Shown one piece after another: positions 24,126-38,007 of a stretch of 64,000 nt of DNA. The DNA is from Lichenostomus cassidix (Eukaryota > Chordata > Aves > Passeriformes > Meliphagidae), in contig CM039189.1 in the NCBI GenBank assembly GCA_008360975.2, forward strand, positions 6,700,056-6,764,055, read 5' to 3'. A program made the position numbers and the translations under genes. Position 1 is the stretch's first letter. Each line of letters opens with the position of its first letter. Under the pieces are notes generated by a model. The model saw only the letters and a program-made list of their open reading frames with translations, was not told the DNA's origin and searched no databases.

Positions 24126-25904
24126 TGCTTCACTGAACTGCTGTGCAGCTCCCTCTATGTCATACATTTTCAGATCATTTGAGGACAGATACTACCTAGA
24201 AGCAAAGGACTATGACAGTATTATCTGGTGCTTTGTATGTCCAAGAAGCGAATTCCATTTCCTGGATCAGACAGAAATGAAACCAATATCCAAGCCAGTG
24301 TATTATCTATACACAAATTCAGAATGCTCTGATCTCTCACCCCCAGAACATGACATAAGATCTTTCCCTAACTGTTGTGGTATTAAGTTGATTAGAGATA
24401 TTTTATCTAAGAGTATCTCTGGACTCCAAAGCTCAGCAGTTAGAGCTTTTGCCCAATTTCATTTACTTTAATCCTGCTGTTCCAATAGAACTTCAGCGGA
24501 GTGTCTTCTCTTTCTCCCATTTTGTAGAAAATAGAGCTGAGCTGTAAAACAGCATTTTATCCCAGCAATTCAACGCCAGTGCAATTCATTTGATTCCAGG
24601 CAGAATTGCATTGAGCAGTGATCAGCAAACATTTCTAAAAACTAAGCAGTTAGTAGCAAATACAGCATGATGCCAATAAAGAGGATGCTTTCCCTGTGCA
24701 TTGGATCAGAGATTTTTACAGATCTCAAATTTGTGGCTAGGTTATAGATACACCTTTCTTCAGCAAGCAAGGGGGAAAAGAAAGAGCATGAAAACTTCAC
24801 AAATGGAGCTGATCAAGTTGAAGAATCATCACAAAAGTCTGAGAACTGAAGTGAAACACAGTTTGAAATGAGATATGAGGCCTTCAGCTGGTATAAATCA
24901 GCTAATGCTATAACACCTGAGGAGCTGGCCAAATATCCTTGGACTGGGATAGGATGAAAAATTTTGTGCAGAACTTCCAGCAAATTGGATTTCCTCACAG
25001 CAGCTATTATTATGAAAAGGACAATTAAAGGGGAGTAGTGGCATGTTAATATTAATAATATGATACAATCAATATAAATTAATCCCAGAATATAGGGTAT
25101 AAATGTTTCATTGCCATGAATCTAAGAAGTAGGATGCATTTCAACTAGAATGCATAGGAAAAACAATTACACAGATGCATGTACATTATTGCATTGCAAG
25201 GAAGTAAATGAAAACCTTAAATTATTACTAAATAGCTACAATTCTTTCCCCCCCCTCCCCTTTTTTTTTTTTGTTTTATCAGGAATAATGACTGTGTTTA
25301 TGTCCCAAAGGAAGGCAAATATGTATTAGTCAGACTGCTGGTTCAGGACTGAAGACTATGACAGTATTTTTAATAAAATACAGACTATTTAATATCCGCT
25401 TTTTTGTGTCTGCACAACTTATAATTATTGCCAGCAGGCAAGAAAAGGAACAGTAGGGGAAAAGAAAACAGTGAAAAAATCTTTCCTGATCACTAAAAAA
25501 TTGCATGAAAAGATAGGCAGGACAAATTAGAGACAGTGCTTGGATTCAAGTGAGTGGAGTGAGGTGTACAGATACTGTGAGAGAGTTAAACCTCAAAAAA
25601 GTCCTACAAACCCTTCATTACCTCACAGGAGGTGGAGCATCTGTAAGATCTAAAACCTAAACCAAAACCAGTTTCAGCCTGCAGGCCCCTTTGGAGCCTG
25701 GACTGTGCAATTACAGGTGCTGCAGATGGTGGGAAGCTGAAGGCACTATTTATTTTTTGGTGGCAGACCAAAAGTACTCACATGGATTTAAAAAAAAAAA
25801 AAAAAAAAGCCTCCTATTTGCTTTAGTCTCTGTGTGCCCTCCACAGCACATTCTGTGGTTCCTTGGAAATGGACAGGTTTTCAGAAAACTGACTCCAAGT
25901 TCAA
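24126..25904. other. Non-coding DNA with poly-A tract
   Basis: An A run of about 19 (25790-25808) is present. The DNA upstream does not resemble a processed mRNA, so a retropseudogene is not supported. A pyrimidine-rich tract lies at 25244-25275. A 104-residue plus-strand frame (24157-24471) shows no domain. Confidence 0.5.
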
Positions 25905-25973
25905 GGGCCAAATTCTCTGCTGGCACAACTCCACCGACGCTAATGGTGTTAAGCCAGCAGAAAATTTGGCTCC
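25905..25973. mobile_element. Well-preserved short palindromic (MITE-like) repeat
   Basis: The arms at 25905-25924 and 25953-25972 are inverted copies that agree at 18 of 20 positions (GGCCAAATT..TCTGCTGGC type). The centre 'aactccaccgacgctaatggtgtt' is a decayed form of the 'aactccattgacttcaatggagtt' core found in old amniote repeats. The element can fold into a hairpin of about 69 nt. Family name not confirmed. Another 'ggccaaattct' string occurs 300 bp away (26203-26213), but without a partner arm. Confidence 0.6.
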
Positions 25974-27399
25974 AAATGCTGTCTGATCAACTAGGCTGTC
26001 CATAGACTCCAAGAAGTCCAGAAATTTTCAGCACAGTTTAACTCAGGGTAGCTAGAATGGAGTGTGGGCTGTGGTTTTCATTGTATAATCAACATTAGAG
26101 ATGCTGCAGGGTATGGAGTAGGAACACATTTATCTGTGTTACCAACCATTCCCTGCTGGAGCACTTGGCTCAAATTTGTAGGAGCTATGGAGTCAGGAGC
26201 TCAGTGGCCAAATTCTATTTCTATTCCCTTAAAATGGATCCCAGAAAATCCCAGTCCCAGGAGCTCCTTATTGCACTATGGAGGTCTCTTCACATGACAT
26301 TGCCAGTTAATCCAACCCAAAAATCACTGCCAGTGCTGTGGTAGGGTGGGCAATCTGCAGGAGAGCCCTTTCCATTTCAGACTGATTTATTTCAGAAATA
26401 CTGCTTCACTTTTTTCTGGGTTTTTAAGGAAAGTGCTTGTTGGCTCTCAATACTGATAGATGATTCAACAATTGGTATTTGTCACTATAGAGTGCATTTT
26501 GCTTCCTTTCACGTTTGATGAGATGGGTTAGCTTCTGTTTTAATTTTATGGTCATAAAATGTACTTCTTACATAATTAAAATAAGAATTGACAAAGATAT
26601 TAAAAAATGGCCATTTACAGATTTATAGACAGTAACTGGAACCAGTTTAATTGGCTGGCATTGCCTGTTTTATTTTGCTGCATTCAAATGGATATGAACC
26701 TTCTTAATGTAGAGTAAATAAGTCCTCCAATATTACTGACATTGGCTATTTACTTGGAGAGACATTCTGATTTCAAAATCATTCTCAACAAATGCAGTTG
26801 TATTCAGATAATTGAGACTGCAAGTTGCCACCCATCCTGTTTATTTTGTTCTGCCTACAAGTGCCTCATTAAAGAATGTAGCCTATCTAGATTGATAACC
26901 TTGTCCCAGACCTTTCAGAGAAATTCCATTTCCTTTCCTGGTTTCAGTGCTGTCCAGCTTTTCACTTCTATCTACCATTTCCATGAAATCTCTGAGCTCA
27001 GTTTTCCTAGAAGCAGAATAAAAATTTCTTGGTGGTTTAGGTTTTGTTTTTTAGTTTTTGGGTTTTTTTTACTGCTACAGCCACAGGCTTAGAACATAAT
27101 TCACAGAAGCATTGGTAACCCTCTCTCCAACTAAAAGCAGGCACTGCTTCCCTCACAGTGTTCATACCAATGTGGCATAAACTCCAAAGGGCTCTTTACT
27201 GAAAGGACTGATGTGAGAAAAGAAAACTCGGTGGTTTTCACAAGCAAGCCAGAGCTGGCATGCTCCCAACAAATGCTTTCACTGGCACTGGTGCCCCATA
27301 AACACTGAATTCGTTTTCTCATACCAGGCTATTTATGATTCTCATGTGAGGCTTGACAGCCATTCATCTTCCTCACAGGACAAGCAAACAGGGCAAGAG
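25974..27399. other. Non-coding DNA without recognised elements
   Basis: A 116-residue plus-strand frame (26742-27092) has no recognisable domain. No transposon is recognised. Confidence 0.45.
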
Positions 27400-27580
27400 C
27401 AGGACTAACGCTGAGCATGTTGTTACCATTACTCAGAAGTAGATTTATTGGCATTGTAGCTTTCAAAGTAACAGGAGGGAGCTCAAAGCCTTCCTCTGCA
27501 GCAGCTGTTTAATAAAACTGCTCTGCGCTAGTTGCTTTCATATTTTAATCCCAAATCAGCCGTAGTAGGGTGAAAGAGGA
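27400..27580. promoter_or_regulatory. Candidate conserved non-coding segment
   Basis: Unique-looking sequence with isolated CpGs (about 27411, 27526, 27561) and paired TAAT/ATTA-type cores around 'ttaataaaactg' and 'attttaatccc'. The call rests on appearance only. Confidence 0.18.
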
Positions 27581-30500
27581 GAAGAAGCAGTACAGGGAAT
27601 ACAGAGTTGCATGGACAGCACTGAGATGGAGAGCTGATTTCATACCTTTCAGCTACAGCCAATTTTGTTGACACTCTGTCTAGCTCTATAGGCATCCAAT
27701 TCTGCATTCCCTCCCTCAGCCAAGGCTGCTCTTTATTTCTGAAACATATCTGTGACTCCAGGAGAACATGCTAATCTGTTGTCTTACTGGGGAGAATTAT
27801 TCTTGTCTGACCTTATCAATTAGAGCTGGATTTCTTCAGGAATAGATGAAGACCAAAAAAAAGCACATCTGCAGGGCACTGTACACCATCCTGAGCTTGT
27901 TGTTTGCAATAGATGAAACTAACAGTCCTTTGCAGGGGCCTCTTTCTCTTATTTTAAGAAAATCCCAGTTGACCAGTCAGTTCAGCTTTGATGCATATCC
28001 TGTAAAGATAAGTGAGATGGATCCCACACAGTGTGACTTGACAGACTGCCATTTTCAAAACATGTCTATAAAGAGAAAGTTCTTTTGCAAACTTAGTGTT
28101 TGAGAGAATGGAGATGGCCAAGAAATGCTGCAATCCTACTGACTTTAGTAGAGAACTAATCACCAGTTTGTATGTTTTCCCTTCAGGTGTTTATCTACCT
28201 TCACCTCCAGCTACACAAATTACAATTAGTTTTGTGCTAGCATTTGTATTTTGCTGATATCTAGTATCTCCTAGCTTAGTTTCTTAGTATTTCTTCTTTT
28301 TAGTATAATGACCCAGCAGAATTTAATATCAATTCCTGCACTAAAGCTGCATGATGGAGATACAAAACTTTTGGGTAAGAATGAGAGAATGCTTTTACCC
28401 AAAATTACCCGAAAATCCTCTTCAGTACAACAAAGTCCCTTCATCCCTGCCTTTCTTGCAGGGGCATAATTCACAAAGAAGCTACCCCACCCCAACTATT
28501 ATATGGAAAAATTAACATTGTGCTGCTTCGAAGCAGATTGTTTTCTGCATACACAAGTGAAAGCATAACTAACATCAGGCACACCTAATTCTACTGCCTA
28601 GTCATGGCTTGGTTTTGATCTGTTTCTGGAAGCTGGGTATTTAGCTGTGTATATGGATTTGTTTGGTTTTATGGTGTACCTCTCTCCTGGCTCAGTCCTG
28701 ACTGTTCAGTAGGATGGAGCTGATTTTCTTTTACTTTCTTTGCACTTGTTCTTGTGAAAGCAGAACAGCATGTGAGGCTCACATTGAGCACACATGGACC
28801 TGATGTCTGAAAGGTTATACCTCATTTTTCCAGAGTTTACTCCTCTCTCTTGTTCTCCAGTGTGAACTGAGTGTTTTTCCCTCAAAGCTGCAGAAGCATC
28901 ATGACAGATCCACCTTTGTACATATTTGTCAAAGGTTTTCCCAGTTACTGAGCTTCCAAATTACTCTTTTTGTAGCACATCTACATTCCAGTGCAGTAAC
29001 TTGGATTTTTCCTTTTGGTTTGGGGAGGAAATTTTCCCTTTCTTAAAAATCAGTAACAAATTGTTTGTGCAAGAACTACTCATGGATCTCAACTTTTCTC
29101 CTTTCCTGTGCATCCTGAGAGCACAAATGAGCCCCTAACCCCAACACTGAGCAGGTGCCACATGACAGAGCCTCAGCAATTGTTAGATGCTGGTGCTAAT
29201 GAATACAGGGATCTGGCACAGGCAGCAGTGGTGGTTTCAAGCTGCTGGAGGTGATGACTTTAGAGGCACAGAAAGATCAGAAATTACAAAAATACTTCCA
29301 TTCCGGAATGTTGGGAAGGACTCTTGTTTCTTTCATGCCTAATTCAAAGAATTTACCCTGTTGGATGTGTGGCAATGTTTGTATCAAGAGTTCTTCCTGT
29401 TCCTTCGGGAGTCTCAATCCCTTACATTTCTTCAGATGTGCTCTTCAAGCTTTGTCTTCTCAAATACCTGAAGTTAATTGGATTTCAGAGAATAAACAGA
29501 ACAAAATGTTCAACCCTTAACCTCCCTTCCCTTTGTTATCTCTCACAGAAGTTATGTCCATTAATGCTAACTGGCTTTCTGATTCAGAAAATCAGCCTTC
29601 TAGAATGGTATTTCTTACAAGGTTATATTTAGTGCCATTTGGAATTCATCTGACTTGTTTTTCTTGTTAGTCCTGCTTATGTAATGTGGTTTAAGTATTT
29701 CAAAATTCCTTTCCCTATTTTTAGATTTTTCTTATTCTGTAGCATCTCTTTCTAAAGAGTCTTAAACTAGAAATGAAAGTTTCTGCCTCCTTTCTTTACT
29801 ACTGCGTTGAGAATCTACCAACAAAGATTAAGCTTAAAATACCTACTCCAGAAAGAAGCATCATCAGCTGGATGGTTCAGGGAAGTAGCTGTCCTCATGT
29901 GCCTTCCAGTCTTTACAAACTTTGGGGTGAAATTAATTTCATCTGATGACAAACCTGAGTGAAGACCTTGTTTAAGCTACCAATTTGGGCTCTTTCTAAA
30001 GGCCTGGTGTGTGCAAGGAAACTCTAAAAGATGATTCACTCTCCCCTAAGACACTTATCCAAGAGAAATAAAAAGATTCATCCTATAGAAGGGATTTTAT
30101 CCATCCGTTGATAATAAAGAGAGACAAGATAACTAACTTTCATTCCATGATTAGGTTCTAAATGTCCAAGGCTGTGAAAGTCAGTCAGTCAGTCCTGTGA
30201 CACAGGGAATATTCACACACAATATTAGAAAAGTTGCACACAATGCAAATGTGTGCACCATTATGTAAATCAGTGCACCAAATTGTTTCTGAGCAAGAAA
30301 TACAGCTCAGCTTCACTTGGGCTGCCTCAATAACACCAAGTTTTCAGTGGCTCTGACATGGCAGCAACTTTTGAGGGAGAAGTTCTGAAATTGGCCATAA
30401 TGTACAATGTAAGGGCACAAACTTTGAGACTCTGTGGGTCTTGCTTCTAGACACTTTCTGAAGATGCAGGTCTAGAACCATTTGTGTCAAGTGAGAATTT

Positions 30501-33500
30501 CTCCTGCAGTCTTTAAAGAAGTAAAAGGACAATTTATAAAATCTTTATTAAAAGTAGGTTCTTTTGTTCCTTTTTATGCCCGAGAAAATTCTTATTGTTC
30601 AATTTCTTTGAGTAAGTATTTTTAAAATAGCCAGGTTGTAATATATTCTATGTGTACTTGGGATCAAATGCAATTTCTTCTTGGAGATTTATATGTAATT
30701 ATTTTATCCAGGCTTCTTCCCCCTTTAGCAATCTTAACAGTGCCCAAGGTTACTTTAGACCAACATTGATAAAATTCATTCTCTGATTAAAAAATAGTCT
30801 GATATCAAAACTCTATGTACACTGTAGACTTCCATTGTTATAGAGTCCTTATTGTCTTGGGTTCATAGGCTGCAGTCTTTGGAATATTGAATTACTCTAC
30901 AGCTTTCTGTGTTCTCTTTCCCTCTCTGCATTTTAAAGAGTGTTCATAAACCATCATTTTACTAATGCCATTTGAATACCAACAAATCTGAAAATTCTTC
31001 TAAAAGCAGTGGATACCAGGAATGCAGCTATTGCTCAAAGACTTTCTTTAAGGTTTCCTGCTTGTTAGCAAAGAAAAAAAAAAAAAATAAAACCCCTAGT
31101 GTTTTGGAATCATCTCTCCTTTAAAACAATTAGAAATATCCTACCATCTGTTCTTGCTATTATATTTATTAAGGAAACCATATAATGCCTAGAATAGGTA
31201 GAGCACAGTGTGAGGTTAATTCCTTTAGATGTTAAACCAGCAACTTGCTGAAGATTACACGAGAAGTTTGTGGCAAACCCAATAACAGATAACTGATATT
31301 TTAGACATGGTATCATCTACTGCTGATATAATGAGCCCAAAGTGTCCTGTGAGGGAAGAAGGATATTGTTCTGCAGTGAAAAGAAAGAAAAAGCAAGGAC
31401 TGTTTCTGTTATTTTTTGTCACTAAATCAGGATTCTCTTCAAGCTGCATTGTTAGTAAATTTAAATGAAACTAATTATCAAAAACTGCAAGACATTTTTT
31501 TTCTTGGAATTTAGTGAAGCATCACTTAACCAGCCCCACCCACAAAAGAACAGCCACTGTTTTAACAGCCTTGGAAAGGAAGCAGTGAAATGGTATTGAA
31601 GATTTAAAGTACAGGATTCAAATTGCAGGTCTGGAATTTTAGCAGACTTCAGCATCACTAATACATTTACTGGGATTTAATGTGTGAGCACACTAAAGAC
31701 AGAATGTGCAAAAGAATAATTCTGTCCCAGAGAAAAGGACCAAATCAAAATTATCAAGAAATTGCTGAAATTCTTAGCTTGCCAGTCTGTGCTGAGCTCC
31801 CTGTTGAATGGATGAAGTAGGTCATAAAAAATTCCCTTCCTACAACAGTGCTCCTACCCAGGGAACTGAAAACTCGTGTCAAAGTGTTTTGTTGCCACTG
31901 GACAGATCCGTGGAGGGGAAATGAAATGCTGAATGCATTGAGAAAGGGACTGAATGCTCCCACAGCCATGCAGTGCTGCCAACTGGGGCAGTCAGAGCAT
32001 CTCAGGGTGTGCAGTAGGGCTTCCCTGAGCCCTTGGGACCACAGCTCTTTCTAGGAAAAGAGAAGAGCAGCAGGAAGAAAGGGGGTGCTGGAAAAACACC
32101 GAAAACGATTCCTAGCAGGCAGAAGAGCTGAGGAAAGCAAGCAGCTATTGTTAGAGAAAGGAGCAGCGACAGTCAGCAGGAGCCTGAGAAGCACTAATCA
32201 CTGCTAAATCACTGGAAGATGTCCCCACTAAGCAGAATTGCCACCCCTGCTAACCAGCAGCCATTGACATTAAATATTGTGGAGCTGAGCTCGGCTCTCT
32301 CAGAGGCATGCTGATTAAAAATGCCCTGATGAAATGGTGTGTACAGTAAGAAGTGGTACTTAGTGTTTTGTCTTCATAATGCTTTAAATTGCTCTGTATC
32401 CCCACAAGGTATTTTGCCATTCTCCATTAAAAAATGGGCAACAGCATTTCAGAAGCACAGAGCTACTGCAGGACTTCATTTTGGATTTGAGGATGCTCAG
32501 GTGATTTTAAGAGGGCCTGAGTTTACACTGTTTGATAGGCAATAGTGAATTCTTTTTCTTTATCATACCTGTTTTCAAACCATGACAGTGTCTCTAAGTT
32601 AGTCTTAATACTTCTTGCTTAACACAGATTAGAAGTTATATAAAAGACCAGAAACTGTTCCTCCCACATCAGTGCGAAATATTATGGTTCATTGTTTTGC
32701 CCATGCTGATTTATGATTTCACAGCAGTAGCTCCATTAAGCTCTAGAATGGATTTTCACATCATAAAAGCACGCTGGTTTAAAATTCTTTGTATTTTAGG
32801 ACAATTTAATGAAGTAGTTAAAAATTATTCCAGACTGAAAATGTTTTCTGCAATCATGAAAAAAAAAAAATCTGGTACAATATAGGAAAGCAATTAAAAA
32901 ATAAAAATAAAAAACTAATCAAAACAGCTCAGTCCTGATCATAGAAAGATGCTTCTGAAAAAGAAGAGTTCAGTGGGAGAGCTTTCCTTTTTCTTTCTTA
33001 TTCTCCCAAATGCTTGTGGTGTGCCCTGCAGTAATGCCACTTTCTTGGTACATTGGGGAACTTCTAGGGGAAATTGAAAAATAAATAAATAATGCTCTTT
33101 TTATTACTGAACAAGGTCACATTTTGATTTTGCCTGGCAAATATTTTGAAATAGTGTGGGCCAGGGACTGTCCTTGCTCCCAGATATTTCAGGGCTTTTA
33201 TCTAACACTGCAGTATCCAAAAATCTTTCATGTCAAGTGAATATCTGCAGCAATAGCCATAACTTCTTTGAGAGAAATGGAATTTTTCCCTTTTAAGCAA
33301 CAAGAAGTCTGCCTGGGCAAAGATGTTGGGGAATGGTCTTGTTTGTTCCTTTTATTTTTATTAAAATCTTAGATTTGGAGAAGCTTGTGGAGCCCACATA
33401 GCAAAGAAGGCATGGAGATCTTGATACAAAACTTCTCCTTTGAACAGTGCAAGAAAAACCCCCTAAGAAGGAGCTGTCTGTCTTCAAGCCATATGTGTTT

Positions 33501-33676
33501 TGTTCCTCTGGAAGTTGTAGAGAGCCCCCTGAGGCTTCCAAAGAGACACAGGGTAGGGGCAAACATCCCTCATCCTCCTCACCACTTGGCTCCCTCACAA
33601 CGTTCTAGAGAGGCTGCCTCGGCAAGAAATCAATATTTGATCAGATCTGCTCGTGTTTATTGACAGAAAAGAATAT
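27581..33676. other. Long stretch of non-coding DNA without recognised elements
   Basis: About 6 kb with no supported gene. Seen: an AGTC tandem (about 4 copies) at 30180-30193, an A-rich run at 31074-31087, A-rich low-complexity DNA (aataaaa units) at 32890-32914, and an A12 run at 32859-32870. Overlapping open frames at 33293-33663 on both strands share one GC-richer patch and have no domain. A weak 'cctactgacttt' string near 28133 may be a very old palindromic-family remnant. Confidence 0.45.
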
Positions 33677-33795
33677 TTCATAGAATCACTGAGGTCGGAA
33701 GGGACCTTGGGAGATCATCTAATGGATGCTTAACGTCACTAAGTGTTTTCTAATCGGATTTTTCCATCTCCAGGAATGGTAGCTCTGGCTGGAAG
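33677..33795 (-). mobile_element. CR1 LINE 3'-end fragment (second subfamily)
   Basis: 'ttcatagaatcactgaggtcggaagggacctt' (in pieces) is the start of a CR1 variant with the 'cactgaggttgga' signature. It is followed by 'gagatcatct', then 'taacgtcactaag' and 'catctccaggaatggtagctc', which match the next blocks of that CR1 type. The plus strand is the reverse complement, so the element lies on the minus strand. The variant differs from the 'ggtttgggttgg' type at 5.7, 16.8 and 63.7 kb. Confidence 0.75.
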
Positions 33796-36289
33796 CACTG
33801 ACAGGGCTGTGTGGAGCCTGTGGCTTCAAGTGGTGCTGGGAGAGAAAAGCTCTGCTGGGCAGGCACAGCACCCTCACTGGCACTGGAACTACTGGGTTTA
33901 GAGCTCAGGTTGCTGCATCTTACATGATATTCATGTGGGATGCACAGAAAAACTCTTCTGCCCCAATTCTGGTGTTTGTCCTAATGGTTGGCAATGCAGG
34001 AAACAATTGGCCATGTAATGAATGGAGGTGAAATACAACACTGTGGCCACAAAAAGTGAAATATTGGTAAAATAGGCACCAATCTTCAAGATGGTTATTA
34101 TCACATTGCTTTAGTAAGGCTTCTGTCCAGCTCTGGAATTCTTGTGCAGCTATTGTCAAATGTCACGGTTTACAAACACTCTGTTCTGTACCCCGAAGTC
34201 TGAAAAAACATATTTTTTTTCTTGCATAAAAACCTCATTTCATTATTTATTTATTATTCCCAACTGGAGATCCTGCTCCAAGAAAGAGATGCATATGCCC
34301 ACCCCCCACCATGATTTTGCTATTTTGGGAGCTTGTTGATATGCAGTTTGCAGGTGGCTCAGAAGGTGACTCATGGAGAGTGTTTTTTCTACCTCTAGGA
34401 AAGGCCAGTGGCTTCTCACCAGGTTTTGGCTGCATCCCTCACACAGCTGCTCAAGCCCATTGCTGCTGCAGGATGACCTGAATTCCAGTGTAACTATTTG
34501 ATTTATCCTTTTTTTGGTCTTGCAAACCCAGTCATTACTACTATGTTTCTACTTGGAGTAATGATCTGTATTTTGAGACAATTCTTGAGACCATTTGTAA
34601 GCAGTGAAGATACATAATTAGAAGGTTTTTTTTTCTTTTTAGGGATTCATAGTGTTTCTTCTGACTGTGTGTATATTTGCTTACAAGTAATAATTATAGT
34701 AGATAGTAATAGCCCTCCTGTAGTAGTTAGTCACATTCTAGGTATATTTCTGTAAGTATATTATACATTATTGTTAAAATATATCTTCTCTGCAGTCTAA
34801 GCTGCATTACCAACTTGAGTAGAAATATCCAGTCTGCTTTCAAACTTTCTTGAGTACATTGGGGGAGTAGCTGGAGCAGAACAGATCTCAGAATGGGCTG
34901 GAAAACTTGCTAATGTCAGGATAGCATTTCCTCCAACAGGTTACAAATTATACTGCTCTGATGCTGTTGAGAATGGGGAATAATTCATCTCTCAGAGCTA
35001 TCACTGCATATTCGTTATCAAGTATTGCTATAGATAGGTGATTTCCATAACCCTATTCACACCCCATGGAGTCAAAAACGAGTTTATCAAGGCATCTGTA
35101 ATGAATATGTGAATGCTGCAGGGAGGGGCGAAAAAGGACAGTGCTGAAAACAAAGGAAAAAAAGAAAAATACTCTCAGCTTTGGACGGTAAAATGCCAAA
35201 TGATAACAGAATATTACATGTTTTGTTAACAGAGGTTTTTCTATGAGTTGCTTAATATTGGGGAAGGGAATAGATAAGCACATGTGAGGGAGCAAGGATG
35301 ATGAGCAATAAAGCGAAAAATAATAAAAAAAAAAGGTTTGAAGGAGCATAAAGTTGCTTGAAAACTGATTGTATAAAATATGTAGAGACACCTTAAGAGA
35401 TCAAAATGGCTGTTGAAAGGGAAGCTGCAAACAGGAACCTTTTAGGGAGGCTTTCTGCATGTCCAGATTTTTGTATTTTCTCATTCCTGTGCCATTGCTG
35501 GGGAAAAGGCTTTTGGGTGTCCAGATACCCAGACAGGGCTGCTGTGCTGCACAGTAAATCCAAAATGTCTGACGTGCATTGCTCTGACTGCAGGGAAATA
35601 ACTGTACATTACAGGCTGCTTTGGAGGATGGGATTGCTTTTTTTCCAATTCATTGAACAAATGTGTTAAAAGAACTAAAATGTGATGCTTTTGTGTTTTA
35701 CCAAAACTGCAGGGAAATCACATTTTTTTCCCCCTCTCTTGTCATCAACATATTTTCTTTATTCATGTAACAGTAGGTGTCATTTTTCTTTAATTATGCC
35801 CAGCTATCATATGTTGCTTTTATTTGTTGAGGATGTTAGTTTCAGGGAAAATAATTTAGACAGTTCCATTTTTCAGGCAACAATACACTAAATCCTGTGC
35901 TTACAAATTGCAATTAGATAAGAATTCTTCTTTCCACAATCAAATGTGGCAGTTTCTTACTGGAAAGTAATGATGAATCAAACTTATAGCGTAAAATGGG
36001 AAGATCAAAGCATTCAACGAAAATGTAATGAAGAAAATACACTTTTATGGCTTGGCATTTTAAATGTCCTCTGTTATATATCACCGTGGCAGCACACAAT
36101 GGTATAAGTCTTTCTTTAGGAATGAATACAGATTAACACAGCCCCATTTTCTCTGCCAAAATTTCCTTCCTCTGACGATGATATTTCTCTTCCCCCCACC
36201 TCCCCCCACACACATACCCCACTCTTCCCACCCTCACACCTACAAGTATTTTAAACCTGTTTAGCCTGTCAACAAGCCTTTGCTAAAGG
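33796..36289. other. Non-coding DNA without recognised elements
   Basis: No transposon or exon is recognised. A C-rich pyrimidine tract with short (CA) runs lies at 36190-36242. A 112-residue minus-strand frame (35053-35391) is low in complexity and has no domain. Confidence 0.45.
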
Positions 36290-36480
36290 TTTTTTATTGT
36301 AGCCTTTGGTAATGACTTCTAATTTACGTGACTAATTATCCCGGGATAAATAGAGATGAGGTGCTTTAGGATAAGGCTAATCTGCATGTCTGCTGCAAGC
36401 TTGAATGGTACATTTTATAAAGATACCAAATTCAGCAACTCAGTGAAATTAAGGTCGTGACAAAAGGCAGGCAAATTCAA
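36290..36480. promoter_or_regulatory. Candidate conserved element with 14-bp palindrome
   Basis: Contains a perfect 14-bp palindrome at 36336-36349 (TTATCCC/GGGATAA), which places two inverted GATA cores back to back. 'tttacgtgact' (36323-36333), a bZIP/E-box-like site, is just upstream and TAAT/ATTA cores are adjacent. No repeat match. Regulatory role is inferred from motif grouping only. Confidence 0.3.
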
Positions 36481-38007
36481 AATGAAGGCAAACACTGCTC
36501 TTCCTGAGCTGCTGCAGCTGGGTGCAAGAACGGCACTGGTGGCATGCAGTGAAAAGGAGCAGCATTCCAGATTCTGGAGGTTATCCAGGTCCGTACTGAA
36601 GCCTGGATATATTTTGCCTATTCTATTTGCAAAGATGTATTTTCATACAGGATTGCATCATGATTTGCCTCTCTTCACCATCCATCTTTTTGCATTTGTG
36701 TTGCCTTTGTTCTTCAAATCCTAGTGGTTATCCATCCATGCCCACCTCACTCGGGTTCATACCACAGGATAGCCAGGCAGTGATGTCTGTAATTGTGTAA
36801 TACATACAGCAAAGGACAATCTGAGCACACAAAACTCACTCTAACACCTCAACACTGCATGATGTTATCCCAGATAGGACAAACTTAAAAGAGGGAAAGA
36901 ACAGAAGAAAGGAAATACAACAGCCTTTTCCCTGAGCTGAGTGGTTCAGTTTTCAGAAGAGCTCTTGAATTTAGAACTTGACCTCCACAGCACTGTGTAG
37001 AGTAATGCATAAGTACATTAGGTAGTTTAGTCTCATTTTCAGAAGTGATTTGAGGTGTCAGACTTCTCAGGATGTTTTTCAGAACCAGTTTCAGGCAGGT
37101 CTGGCATTGCTCTAAGGCACGGGACTGGGTTCAGTCTGCACATTTCAGAGCTCTCAGCAGCTCCTGCCCAGCCTCACATTTCAGATGGTGTTACAGCCAC
37201 AGTCAAATCTCACCTGCCATTAGAGATGGGCAATGCTTCATTGTCTTGGATCATGTGGCTGTGCCTTCCATCCTTCCTGTCCACATCACTGAGCTCTTTG
37301 AACCTCCTCATTTCTTAGTCTGGGATGTTAGAAAAGCCACAATTCCAGGATGTGCAAAATGTAAAAAAATAAGGCTTTTGCTTAGGCATGTACCCAAAAT
37401 GTTGTTCCCTTGATGAAATTGCTTTTGGAAACGTGATGTCTGACTCTTTTAGGAGCCTACAAAGCAGTGCTTAAGACATCCTGAGCTAAGTTGCCCAGAG
37501 CAGGGAGAATGACAGATTACTCAATTCCCTTTTCAATTACTTAACCACAGGATCATCATTCTACTTCACTCAAATTGTGGTATATTGATTTCTGTTGTGA
37601 CTCAAAAGATTTTAATTTTTAATAAAAAGTTAGCATGATATTCTCTTTATGTGTATAAATCCAGAATAATCTGCCTTTTGCAGACAGGGCATTTAAATTG
37701 AAAGACCCCATAATATCTGTCATGTTTAGAAGGAGCTCTCCCTGAGTTCACATAACCAGCACCCCCTTGCCTAATTTCCCCATAGGACAGCAGTAACACA
37801 AAAGCCTTTGAGGCCTAGATGAGACAATTATAACATAATGAACTTTTAAATTTCAATAAACCTTACCAAAAGTTGCTACAAATCTCCCATTGTGAAAAAT
37901 CGGAGTTTCAGAATATCAGCAGATGTAAACTGCAGAGAAGTAAAAGGAAAAAGTTTTCCAAAGCGTTTCCTATCTTCTACAAAAAGATAGCCAAGGACTA
38001 TCTTTTA
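36481..38007. other. Non-coding DNA without recognised elements
   Basis: Two overlapping plus-strand frames (37055-37413) use different registers of the same DNA and show no domain. No repeats are recognised. Confidence 0.45.

Noticed and set aside
25790..25808. Poly-A tract as the tail of a processed pseudogene
   Set aside because: The DNA upstream does not resemble any coding or 3'-UTR sequence I recognise, and no flanking duplication was found. The same holds for A runs at 40652, 42275 and 55312.
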